From: Neolentinus lepideus HHB14362 ss-1
Lineage: Eukaryota; Basidiomycota; Agaricomycetes; Gloeophyllales; Gloeophyllaceae
Direction of reading: 5' to 3'
Assembly: GCA_001632425.1 (NCBI GenBank)
Contig: KV425559.1
Location: 69,281-133,280, forward strand
Length of the DNA stretch: 64,000 nucleotides
Part shown: in pieces, positions 25,109 to 36,042 of the stretch
Layout of the letters: each line of letters begins with the position of its first letter
How positions within the stretch are numbered: position 1 is the first letter of the stretch
Position numbers and translations under genes: made by a program
The notes under the pieces: model-generated
What the model saw: the letters and a program-made list of their open reading frames with translations, nothing else
What the model was told of the DNA's origin: nothing
Databases searched by the model: none

Positions 25109-25862
25109 ATGTTGAGTAAAACGAACTCGAGTGCTTCAGATTGTAAGGTGTCTGATCGATAGCCAGCGTCGTGCGAGGATGATTCAGAAACTATAAGAGA
25201 TGCGGCTGGCACAGCTGTAAAGTATCACGAATGAAAGGATATACGATCGTTCGCGTAGTGAAACTCGACTCGAGCTACAAGATAATGAAATACACACTAG
25301 CAAACGTTGTGCATGAACACGATATCCGAGGATTAAGAAAATATATGTGATCATCTTAAAAAGGGCATATGTTTGTCGGATATATATGCAACTCTTTGTC
25401 ATTTTCATCGACTTCTCACTTAAGCAGTGCCACTGCATCCGCCAGATATTTTATGTGCACAATTTAGAGACTCAGCGAGGAACGAGCGGATGGTCAAGAA
25501 GCATTTAAATCCTTACAATGTACTAGATAACTATTCTTTTACGGTTCTATTACGGTTCAATATTGTGTGCACCCTGAAGTCCAATAAACCCCCACTCTAT
25601 TGTATGTTATGAGACTATTCAACAATGCAGTAGACACACGGGCAAGATGCATGGCAGCGGAAAGATCGTGAAGATTCGCGGGTCGGAAGAAGAGGGAGCG
25701 TCGGCTGTGAAGGAAGTCGGGGATAATGCGCAGCGTGATGAGACGTGGATGGGGCCCAACCATTTTCGTCCGGGTATTAAGATGTTAGGTTATAGGAATT
25801 CCGGCGAAGTGGGTAGGGTATAGGGTGGGGTTGGAAAACATACGAATATAACACAAGAGTCC
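25109..25862. promoter_or_regulatory. SKI3 promoter and chitin synthase 3' region
   Basis: About 750 bp, AT-rich, between the SKI3 start and the chitin synthase stop. The small open frames look random. No repeat or RNA gene is visible. Confidence 0.4.
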
Positions 25863-28800
25863 TCAGAATCTCGAACCCGGATCGAGCGGCCCTAAAGGTC
25901 CATACCCATCTCCAGATGACTTCCCACCACTTCGCTTCTTCACGTGTGTCTTCCACTCACCGTTCACGCCCGAGCTGACGCCATTTGTGGGTCGGTTGGG
26001 CGACATCGGCGAGGCCACGTACGTCGGCGTACTCGCACCCGGCGATGTTGATCGCTGTAGTTGCGTGTACACGGTCTGCCCGTCTGATAGCTGATACCGC
26101 GGTGCACCTGGAGGCATTGGCCGCGTCGGTGTTTGCACTGGCGAGGGGTCGTCGAAACCTTGCTCTAGCATGGCTTCTAAGTCCGAGCCATCCACGAGGC
26201 TTGTACGTGAAACGGATGCCTCGGGAACAAATAGTCCCACAGGGGGTGGCGGATACACAGAGCTGGTCTCATTATATCCGCCAATCTGACCGCCCCAATG
26301 GTCGTCTTCGGAAGAAGCGATCGACAGCGTGTCGGAGCCATCGTATTGACTTCGGGTGTCATATCTGCTACTGAGCAGTTCACCATCGCCGGCAACATAG
26401 CCAGACGGGTAATTACGCTCGAAATCTCTCCTTCGGCGCTCCTCGCGTCTGAGTTTACGAAGCCGGGACCGTTCCCAATCTTCCCAACGCCGTAATGGTA
26501 CGTTCGAGCCGTCGAATACGCCATGCCCCTCCCCATGGGCTTCGCCTTTCCCTTCACCTTCGACCTTCCTGTATAACGATGTGAGTATGCAATATCATAA
26601 CCGAGCACTGCTGTGACATACCGGGTCTCACCCCACGAGAAATCGTCGAAATGCCAGAACGCATAGACAGGAAGTATTAGATTCCACACTGGTAGAGCCA
26701 AGAGATAGATTAACATCCAGAACACATACACCACCTTGCGAGTAGTAATGAGAATGAGGACGGCAGGAAGACCAAGCACCGCAACGAGGAGCATCAGAGG
26801 AATAGCCTCTTCGAACGTCTTCGGCGGGGCAAGGATCATGCCGACAATCAGTGCATATGTCAGACTGATCGCAATGGGCAATACGACAGTACCGAGGAGA
26901 TCCATGAAGACGACGAACTGCATACTGAAACAAAAGGTACCACACAAGTCCCGAACCAGGACGAGCTCCATGAGGTTGTGAATGGTCGAATTGATCCAGC
27001 GACGACGCTGGGACAAGAGCATGCTAAACGTATCTGGGACAATCGTACGGCACCGCGCCTGGGGTAAGAACATCATCTTCCGGTTCGGGAACGAACGGAG
27101 CAACATAGTGGTCAAGAACCGATCCTCCCCAAGGAGCAGCAAATTCTTCTCGTGAAGCGTGACAACTTCGCTTTGGCTGTACTCCTTGATGATCTCGGGC
27201 TTCGTGATGAGGGGAACCCAGTCGTCGCCCGTGGACTTCCGTACTTTAAGACGGAACATCGAGAAACAACCCGGCAAACATGTAACACCACCGAATACGG
27301 ATTCGAACGCCTTGGCAAGATGATGAGAAATGAAGTATTCGAACACTTGAATGGCGGTGACCCAGGACTGCCGCTTGTTTGCTATACGCGTTTCGCCGCA
27401 TACGCCCATGATCAATTGGTCGTGGTGCATGCAGTTCACGAGGTATCTCAGCGAATCCGGGAATACTTTCGTATCGGCGTCAACCTACGAATCGCGACAT
27501 TGACAAAAATCTTTAAGAAGTAATGAACAGATCCAGCGTACCATGAGGCAGACCTCAAAATAATCAGGAGTCACACCCATGAGCGTATGGATCTTACGGA
27601 ACAGGTCGTAGTCCAGAGGCGTCATCCGGTCATTATATGTCACCCGGGAAAAAAAGTTCATGAGGATCAGTTGACTGTCACGTTTACCACGGTTCCCGGG
27701 CTTCTTGTCCGAGGCCGCCTCTTGTTCTGTACCGCACTTCACGACAACGACCGTAGGGGTGCGACGGCCAGCAACGGCTGCATGATTGCGAGTCAGAACT
27801 TGCGTTGGGTAAAGGATGATGAAGATACTTACTATAATGACCAGCATAAACCATCGCCCGGTTCTCTTTCTTCGCACCAGATCCTACAGCAATATAGCCC
27901 ATGGGCTGGGGATTGCCAAACCGAGGGTCCGCATCCAATAAGCTAACGCAAATGTCCGGCGTGCTCTTCTTCTCACCAGCACCAGTAACCATACCGTCAG
28001 CGACGATGAAAAGTAGTTTCCGAGCATCGGAATAGGTGGTGGTAGAGATCGAGTCAAGCGTAGTCCGCATGGACTCCTCTCCCTCTGAATAACATGTCAC
28101 CAAGCATACGGCAAAGAGCTCTGAACCGATTTGAGCGAGACTGATAACGGGAGCAGCGGTCGGCTCCGCGAGGGTCGTGCTCGATGCAGTAGCGAAGGAT
28201 TTCGTTGACTTGTTGTTCTGCTTTGCAAGTTTCTTCTGCTGCCCTGCAGGACCTGCCCAAGGCGCGGTCCCCGCCTTGTTATCAATCGAGACGTTGGCAC
28301 CCTCGGGCATCACAGCAGGGCTGATGGCGGACCGGTTCAACGACATCGTGCTCGGCGGGCCCGCGAGCCGCTCTGATAAAAACCAGTTGAAGATGCACGC
28401 CATAACGAAACGCACGAGAACGAGCCCGAGGATCACGATCAGTCCCGCGTACAGCACCAGCTGCGACACAAAACAACCAGGTGTGATCTTGTCGATGTTG
28501 CCAGCGTAGTAGCGCTGGATTATACAGGGTACTGCCTTGTAAATGTCTGCGCGGTTGTAAAACAGGCGCGTGGCGTCTCGTCCACTTGAACCCGTGTTGG
28601 TGAGGATTGTGCGAATCGCCGTATCGGCGTCGTCGCCCGGGATTGAGTGCGGGTGGAGGTCCATGTACGGGTTCATGTTTAAGACTGCACCGTCAATTAC
28701 CATGTAGTTGGCGAGCTCCGCGACCTGGTCCCAGTCGTAGCCGACAATATAACTCGTGTTCTGAAGCGAGAGGGCGGAAAAGGTGGAAGTGGAATTAATG

Positions 28801-29474
28801 GGACCAAGTTTGCATGTCGTCGAGGAGGGGTTGGCGGTAGAGCATGGATCATCAAGCGCAACGCGGAAGTTGAGATTGTCGCAGGCGGGGAAGTTCCTGG
28901 CAGAGCGCTGAAAGACGGTAGTGATATCCTGGCCGGGCGACTTGATGAGGGTGGGGAAGTCGACGCCGTTGGTCGCGGCAGTGGACGTCGCATTGAACAT
29001 GTGTCCCTGGATGCCGAGCACACCCAACACGGAGCCTTTCCTGGCAAAACGAGAAGTCGTCAAAGTAGATGTGTTGGGGCACAGTACCCTCTGGAAGCCT
29101 ACAGTTGCAAAGCCGACAGCACAGCACAACACTGTAATAATGAAGCAAAGTGCCATCTTCTCCCGCCACGCCTGGCGCGTCTGATCATCTTTCAGCCCAC
29201 CCAGAGATGACAGAAGGACATCCGGTATCCAGAAGGTGACTATGCGGGAGAATATTCGCCAAGGATTAAAGGTACGTGTATCAGGCAAGGTAACATTTCC
29301 TGACGGTGAGGGGAAAAGAGTGGCTGGGGCATGAATAAGAGGGGGGGGCGCAACACCACGCTCGGGTCTTGTTAATGTCTTTGCTCGACGGACGGTAGCA
29401 GCAGAGGAAAGTGGTGCGCGTGTCGTTGGAATAGGAACATCGGATGGGTCGTATGTTGGACGGCGGGATGCCAT
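25863..29474 (-). CDS. Chitin synthase, class IV (Chs3 type)
   Basis: This membrane enzyme polymerises UDP-GlcNAc into chitin at the plasma membrane. Four exons fit exactly (27833-29474, 27542-27777, 26622-27484, 25863-26568) and give 1148 residues. The N-terminal part has two membrane helices (about 125-145 and 360-385) around an extracytoplasmic domain. The catalytic domain has [31 protein letters not shown], the DAD sugar-nucleotide site, [12 protein letters not shown] (general base Asp) and [14 protein letters not shown] (QRRRW). Clustered C-terminal helices follow, then a Pro/Ser-rich cytoplasmic tail of about 230 residues. All catalytic motifs are present. The layout fits class IV rather than the shorter classes I-III. 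It is divergent from the phosphatase gene. Confidence 0.95.
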
Positions 29475-29725
29475 AATGAAAAGACTGTAGAGGAAAACGA
29501 GGGTCGGGAGCCGGTCGTGACGACGATCGACGTCGGCGCACGGACGACGTGGAGGACGTTGTAGACGTTGGCGACGATGCAGAAGGTGTCTGACAAGGGT
29601 TTCGGTAATTGGCGAGCGCTTCCTCTAATTACCATTTCCGTCTCTCCCCCAATAACATCACTCGCTCCAACACCCTCAACGGCGACGGCAAAGCGTTTCT
29701 TTCGCTCCTTACATTAATTTCTGGA
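29475..29725. promoter_or_regulatory. Divergent promoter of chitin synthase and phosphatase genes
   Basis: The two ATGs lie 251 bp apart and point away from each other, so both promoters must share this segment. I see no diagnostic binding site. Confidence 0.45.
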
Positions 29726-31759
29726 ATGTCATCGACGTTAGTCGAGACATTTGAAACGCGTCCATCGTCTGTGGAGGTCGCTCAATGGCGAGCAGTTGGT
29801 CAACAAGGCGCGTATCCAGGGCTTACCCCGCAATTGGAACTGGTAACCCCCGAAGAGAGACTAGCAGCACAGGTACGTTTATAGTTTGGGCGCATATATA
29901 GACCGTCTCACTTGGAGCAATGTAGATATACCACTTGGCATCGCAACACCACATGAGCGAGTATAACCGCCAAAAATTCGGGCCGCAAGGTACGTTACAT
30001 GAACGTGGACGCGTCGACGAGCCTGATTAATCCGAAACCCAGGTTCACCTTCGCCATATGTCCCCCTGTCGATCCAATACCCTGACCATGTTAGGGAACT
30101 GCAGGCCGTTCAGGCTCGTTTAATGGGGCTTAGAGCATGGTGGCCGGGAAGCAAGTCACTGCCTCAAGAGTGGGTCATGACATCCTCGGAACCGCCATCA
30201 CCGGTGCCTCAAATTATATCGAGATGTGATGTTGTTGGGCTGCAGTCTGAGCTTTCGGCAGCCATTGAGGAGACCCCGTTAGCATTTGCCCAGCAGCAGC
30301 AGCAGCAGCAGCAGGCCCAATTTCCGATCAAGACCTCTGCAACACATCCTATCAAGTGAGTGACGTATTCATGCATGGAAAGAAACGACACCAAGTATAT
30401 GACAGCATTTCCATGGTTATTCCCCCGGAGTTGATTTCTATCATGTCCACCCACCTTGTTCGGCCCCAACAACCATCCCCGACAGTCCTTGAAGTCCCGC
30501 CAGCCTACTCTTTGGAACGTCTCATTTTTCAGCCTCCCCCGTACTATTTCTCATCTCTTTCCACTACACCCATGCGGCAAAGTTTCACCTACCAGCCCCG
30601 ACTCTCCAAGCCCCTTCCGAAAGCGAAGGAATTTGCCACAGTCTTCTCCAACGGTACATCCTTCACCAAGGCCATGCGAGCAGCCATGGAATGCAAACTC
30701 CCCGGCCTCGGCAGAAAGTATCCTTTTTCGGATGCCGATGCTGTTACAGTCACCGTCGCAGCCGTACAGTCAACATATCACTTATTGACGCGATGTCCTT
30801 CAAGAAAGTCGAGTAGTCGGGAGAGGCCTCTGCCCATCGTACCTTCCAAACGGAATATCACGGGCGACGAGAAACCGCGAGATAGTGTGGTCGACCTGCC
30901 AGAGCGGCAACGCAGCACCGAGGGCTTTGTACCGGGTGTTATGCAGATGCCAACGAAATTCACGATCGGTAACCTGTACTTGTCGTCATGTCCGGGGAAG
31001 AAGGGTATGCTCTGAGGCATTTTCGCTCCCCGCAGTTTTTAACGGGTTTGTGTTATCTCACAGTACGGTTAGATGGGCCCGTCAAAGGACGCGGAACCGT
31101 TTGCAGAGATCTTCGGTCAGATCTAAAACGGATCAAAGAACTGGGCGTGGGATGCGTCATTTGGTATGTTTATTAATTCATTTTGATCGATAATTAACAG
31201 CAGCTAATTCAAGACTTAGCTGCCTGGATGACATCGAACTGGAATTCCTAGGTGCATCTTGGACGGAGTACTCCTGCATCGCACATGAGCTCGGTCTCGA
31301 TGTTCTGCGGTCGGTAGCTGTTATCTGGTAACTTCGTGTAGTGCTTGATTTCAGTTCCCAAATAGGATTCCCACACCGGAGGGCTTAGCCCCCTTCACAC
31401 CAGGGCTGCTCGACGAGTACCTCAGCAAATTAATCGAAGCCTACACTATACAAGGTATCCACATCCTCGCTCACTGCCGCGGCGGAGTCGGACGTGCGGG
31501 TCTCATTGCCTGCTGTTGGGTCCTGAAGCTCGGCCTGTGCGGATGGATTGAGACCGATCCGGTCTCTCAGTCCGACGAGATCAGGAGGGACACAATGCAG
31601 CTAGTCGAGAGGGTCATCGCACTGATCAGGCGGAGAAGGAGTACTAAAGCCATCGAGACGTATGAACAGGTAAAATTCTTGGTTGATTTCGTGGAGTACT
31701 TGAGGGCACGGAGGGGTCGTGGGATAATCAAGGATTTGCGGAACGACTTCGCCATATAA
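29726..31759 (+). CDS. Dual-specificity (CDKN3/PTP-like) protein phosphatase
   Basis: This is a cysteine phosphatase of the dual-specificity class. Seven exons fit exactly (29726-29872, 29926-29989, 30043-30355, 30406-31004, 31064-31163, 31220-31309, 31366-31759) and give 568 residues. The catalytic domain is C-terminal (about 390-568). It begins GNLYLSSCPGKKVRLDGPVKG, has CCLDDIELEFLG, and carries the P-loop HCRGGVGRAGLIACCW (Cys nucleophile, Arg). The loop PTPEGLAPFTPGLLDEYL precedes it. The first 390 residues are disordered, with a run of eight glutamines (CAG repeats). I chose the ATG at 29726, which gives MSSTLVETFETRP; an in-frame ATG at 29609 adds 39 residues. The substrate is unknown; a resemblance to Cdk-associated phosphatases is inferred from the domain. 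Confidence 0.87.
30291..30314 (+). repeat. CAG trinucleotide repeat (8 copies)
   Basis: Eight perfect CAG units in frame within the phosphatase gene encode a run of eight glutamines in the disordered N-terminal part. Such runs commonly vary in length between strains. Confidence 0.95.
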
Positions 31760-32809
31760 GCTGAAACCGGCTGACGGTTTCAGGGACATTGCTATCGCTG
31801 CTTTCGAGTGTCTAGAGTATTTGTAAGGTACAAGGGTAATGGAGACGCTCCTTCTCGTGTCATCGTTCTGCGTCGTAATCGGTTATATTCTGTTTATTGT
31901 ATAACTTGTATATATCATTCTCTTAGACATAGCATACCTTGCACGTATTGTACCTTGCATTACTAGTTGGATATACATGTTGGATATCAGGTTAAGCGAT
32001 GCAATCGGCGTTGTCTAAAAATTTCCTCGAGTCAATGTGTATATATACCTGAATCCCCCCCCTTGCTACTAGTCAATATTGGACCCCTTCAGTGAGACCT
32101 AGTGGCTGCATCTCTGGAGCATGATGAGGACACCTCTTCCAGAGACTCCCAATCACAGTTTCCAAATATGGATATCCAGCTACCTAATTTGGAGCCTATT
32201 CAACATTTACAATTTCACACCTCTTCAGCTATAACCACAAGTCCCTTCTGAATGCAAAAGTAAAGAATTACCATATTGTACACACTGTAGGATTGACCCC
32301 CACCCTGCTCCTTAGTGGTCAACGGCGCTGGCGTACCCTCTCTTGTTCGCTCAATTAATCTTTGCCTTGAAGACAGATCACTGTGTATATGAGTTCACCT
32401 TCCCTTCCAGTATGACACACACCTAGATTAATATATACTATGCCTACTCTTCTTAGCGATAATTCTTTCTGTCAATAACGACATTCCGCTAGTTTTCAGG
32501 GTACATTGCATTGTCTGATCGCCACGCGAGCGGACCGCAATTAATTGACACTGGACATCCGGCAACTAAATGCTATTCTTAGCTCCCGCATTGGATCCCG
32601 CACGTCTCGGTACGAACGGATGCCAGGCTACACGACACACGTCTCACTCCCGGAAACACTTCCATCGACGACTTCAGCGCAACGCATGGAACATCGTCTT
32701 GGACGCAGGCACTCTTCATACCACAACGACGACGAAAAGCTTTGATTCTTGTTTTGATTGTACTCGCACTTACAATTGATTCCGTGCGGTACGATTATCC
32801 AGTGGCACA
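31760..32809. other. Intergenic, no gene recognised
   Basis: About 1 kb. A stretch near 32100-32250 reads for some 50 codons like an old coding fragment but matches no family I know and has no start. The right part should hold the promoter of the gene at 32810. Confidence 0.4.
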
Positions 32810-33991
32810 ATGACTACCGTACGCAGTCCTCCTTTTCGTATCTGGCTACGGAGAATCTAATCGTTCTTTTGCCGGAATAAACAGGAGATAGATATCTTGA
32901 ATACTGTAATCCCAGGATCGCGCCAGCCGATCCGCATCGCACCCTCGCCCGACTCGAGCGACTCGGGGCTATCCAGCTCACCCTCCGCTAGTCGAGCAAA
33001 CTACTCATCCATTTCAAGTGTACGTAGGAAACCGAGAGTAACCTACCAATCGCCCTCATGCACGCACCCTACCGCTTTACGTATCGAGCCGCCCTCTGGG
33101 GCTCCTACCTCGACCCCGTCTTCTATCGCGTCCAGGCAGTCAGCGACTCAAGTTACTAATAAACTCAAATCCAAATCCAACGATGACAAGAAGAAGGAGG
33201 AGAAAGAGAAGAGTCGCGTTAAATCCATGGGCCCTCCTCTGCCCCTCTACCACCCACTAGGCCGTCTCGCTCTCTCCTTACCAGAGCTGGACCCGGAGCT
33301 CTTCGGGCTCCCAAACACGTTCTTTAACATCACCGTCGATGACGCCTCGCGTCGGGCGTCGGCCCGCACTCGTCGGCCCGCCGCGAAGCTCCGCGACGCC
33401 TCCGAGGACAACACAGCACCCGCGTCGCCTCCGGACGAGGCGGAGGCCGTTGCAGAGAAAGTCACTAGCCCGCGCAAGCGCCGTGGTGGAGGGAAGAGGA
33501 AGAGAAAGGACCCGGACGACGGGGACAGCACCTACCCCGCAAAGCGCATGCGCAACCCGCGGTCTGCCACTGCCACTGCCGTGCAGGACGAGGACGTGGA
33601 AGGCGAACACGCGGAGGGCGAAGAGCCGTTGGAGGAGAAGAAGCCCGAACGGCGCTCGCGCAGGACGCGTGCGGTTGTGACGCGGAGGAATTCGAGCGGC
33701 AGCGAGGCTACGACGCGGAGTGCTTCTATCAGCGTACGGAAGGAGAGGATGGAGGTCGATGTCCCTACCGAGGAGGCGGAGGTTCCTGCGGAAGAGGTCG
33801 AAGAGAAAGTGGTCGCCCCGGTCGAGAGCGCGGAGCAGGAGCTCGGCGTCCCAGAGCCTGAGCCTGAGCCGATGGAGGTGGTCAGCCCTGGAGAGACGCC
33901 CGCTCAGGCTGCTAGTGAGAAGGAGCCTGGGCCCGAGAAGGAGGAGGGCGAGCTCAGCGAGGAGCCTGAGGATCGTCGTTCCAAAGTGTAA
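32810..33991 (+). CDS. Acidic/basic disordered, probably nuclear protein of unknown function
   Basis: Two exons (32810-32818 with only MTT, then 32885-33991) give 371 residues. The only segment that looks folded is about residues 110-150 (PLPLYHPLGRLALSLPELDP followed by ELFGLPNTFFNI). It is followed by basic clusters (SPRKRRGGGKRKRK, likely nuclear localisation). After that come long Glu-rich blocks ending EEGELSEEPEDRRSKV. The first exon of three codons rests on a good GTACGC donor and an AACAG acceptor; without it the first ATG would be at 32897. I do not recognise the family. Composition and charge clusters suggest a chromatin or nuclear role, but this is only inference. Confidence 0.75.
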
Positions 33992-36042
33992 CCCACAACC
34001 CAAGAACATCTTTATTGTGTATTTCCACTTCTACGGACACACTTCCACTTCCCAGTTCCATGATACACGCTTTCAGACTCCGTATCAACACCGCACCCAT
34101 ATTCCGTTTATCTTATCACCTCGTCACCATCCCGTCCATTCATCGCTATCGATTCACCGCTCTCGCTCTCCCGTTAATATATTGTGCTTTGGTTTCACGT
34201 GTTGTGCAATGTTTAAAATTAAATTCTTGTATGTGGATCCTTCCTCCCATGCCTATCGTCTGTCCTATTTATCTGTTGCACGCCTTGTGTCCTTTTGTGC
34301 ATGTAACTGGTATATTATTGGAGCCGATCTCGAATTTACGAGGTTCCGTCAACCTACTTACAGCGCCGCTTTCTGGAACCCTCAATTGCCCGAGGGCTCC
34401 ACAAGTTCAAGATAACCCTTAATATACACCGCTTTTGTCGAAGCGTTTGTTTGAGTCGCACGAATCTGGGTTGCTATGCCTGTGAGAACGAAACCGTCGA
34501 AGAGGAGAAGAGGAGGACGGGTGCAATGTCATAATCATGGGACTCGTTTCACCTATGTTTGGGTGGCCACGGGGGCCGTTGAGGCTACTGGACGCAGAGT
34601 AGGGGTGGAGCGCGGCGACTCGGTGAGAACTTCGGAGGAAAGGCCAGACGAAGGAATGGCGTGGACCAGATGATGTACCAGGGGCTCGGAAAGGTGTTGA
34701 TGGGGCTGGCGGGTATGTGAGACAGAGCTAACAATGAGGCTACTGAACGCAGGATTCGAGACTTAGTCGGGAATGGAGTGCGCGCTGGAAGCTCGGATGG
34801 AGGGATACAGCGAAGAGAGCCGCGTATGGTGCGTTCAGGCTATTGAAGGCGTAGTATTCGAGATTTCAAGGTGGACCCTGCGAATTATCGCGCGCGGATG
34901 CCGTCGGGAAGCATAGCGAGAAGTAGTATCTGCAGAATGGATGCCAGAGATATCACAAGTCTGAAGGACGGAGAGTAGGATAGCCGTGTATATATGACAG
35001 TACGTTCAGTGGCATTGAAGAATGCATCCGGTGCAGATGCAGACATCACGCTCTAAGTGTGACGTTCATACTTAACTTGGAACCGTTAAGCGCTGATGTA
35101 TGAATCAGTATGATGGTCTGTTGATGGTCTGATAATAAATCACGTTCGAGCCAAAAGGTTCAGCTGAGAGGCTATTTGTGGTCGCATGACTGTCGAAACG
35201 TCACTTTTATATCTTCTTTGCAGCTTTCATATGTTTTCTTGAAGTCCGTGCATGTGACTGCGTTGTTACCGCGTATCCGGTCTCCAACGCGTCGGTCCCG
35301 AGAAGGTTTGGAATATCAATCGCGTTTTTTTCGAAAAATTTGAGACAAAACAGTGGTAGTGAGCATGTCGGACACGAGCAGCAGGTCTCTTCGTAGTGAT
35401 AAGTGGATGGATAGCCTAGTTCAGAGCATCGTCGTGAGGAGGAAATTATCCTTTCAAAATTCGTTCTTTATGGGTCGGTTCCGAGCTCACCAGTAGACAC
35501 TTCGTGATCAGCCTTACCCACGGTGTGGCGCAGCTTACGACGACCGGTTTCTTTCTGCTCTCCAAGTGGCAAGTCTACTATGGTCCAGGTTGCACGCAGG
35601 CCGAAAGCGCAGAATGGTCCAAATACTCGAAACCGCTCACAATAGGCATGACGCCTTTGCAGCGAGAAGCCGCTGAAGAGATGGCGCCCCGCGGGGAAGT
35701 GCTAGCGTCTTCGCGAATCAAGTCCTGTTTCATGTCGAGACTCGTGACGGTTGCTCGACGATGCAATCTCTTCTGATGAACCCAATCAGTTCCTATTTGT
35801 GCTCCTCTGATTGGCGGGAACCCAGCGAATGACCTTTTGTTGAACTTTCGTACACCATTTCCATGCGTTACTGTCTCTTCGCTAATGGCTTCATTTCACA
35901 TGTAGCATAATCCCCTCTTCGGAAAGCAATTTCCAGGGGCACGGAGGGGACGCCCTGTATAATATCGTCTGCTTGAGCATTTGTTTTTCTTGAATTCCGG
36001 GCACGCTCGTGTTTTTCTGTCAGCTTTTCCGTGCCCAACGAC
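33992..36042. other. 2-kb gene-free region with degenerate short repeats
   Basis: No convincing gene. The open frames at 34476-34673 and 35504-35776 lack family resemblance. Near 34580, 34736 and 34837 a unit like GGCTACTGAACGC recurs, in two copies followed by ATTCGAGA. The last few hundred bases upstream of 36043 should contain the promoter of the DUF3712 gene. Confidence 0.4.

Noticed and set aside
27778..27832. A 34-nt intron in the chitin synthase gene
   Set aside because: The nearer acceptor gives poor continuity. The acceptor ATGCAG at 27778 gives a 55-nt intron and the sequence [19 protein letters not shown] expected for the family.
33278..34009. 243-codon minus-strand open frame
   Set aside because: It is the leucine/arginine-rich shadow of the GC-rich, Glu-rich exon on the plus strand and shows no domain.
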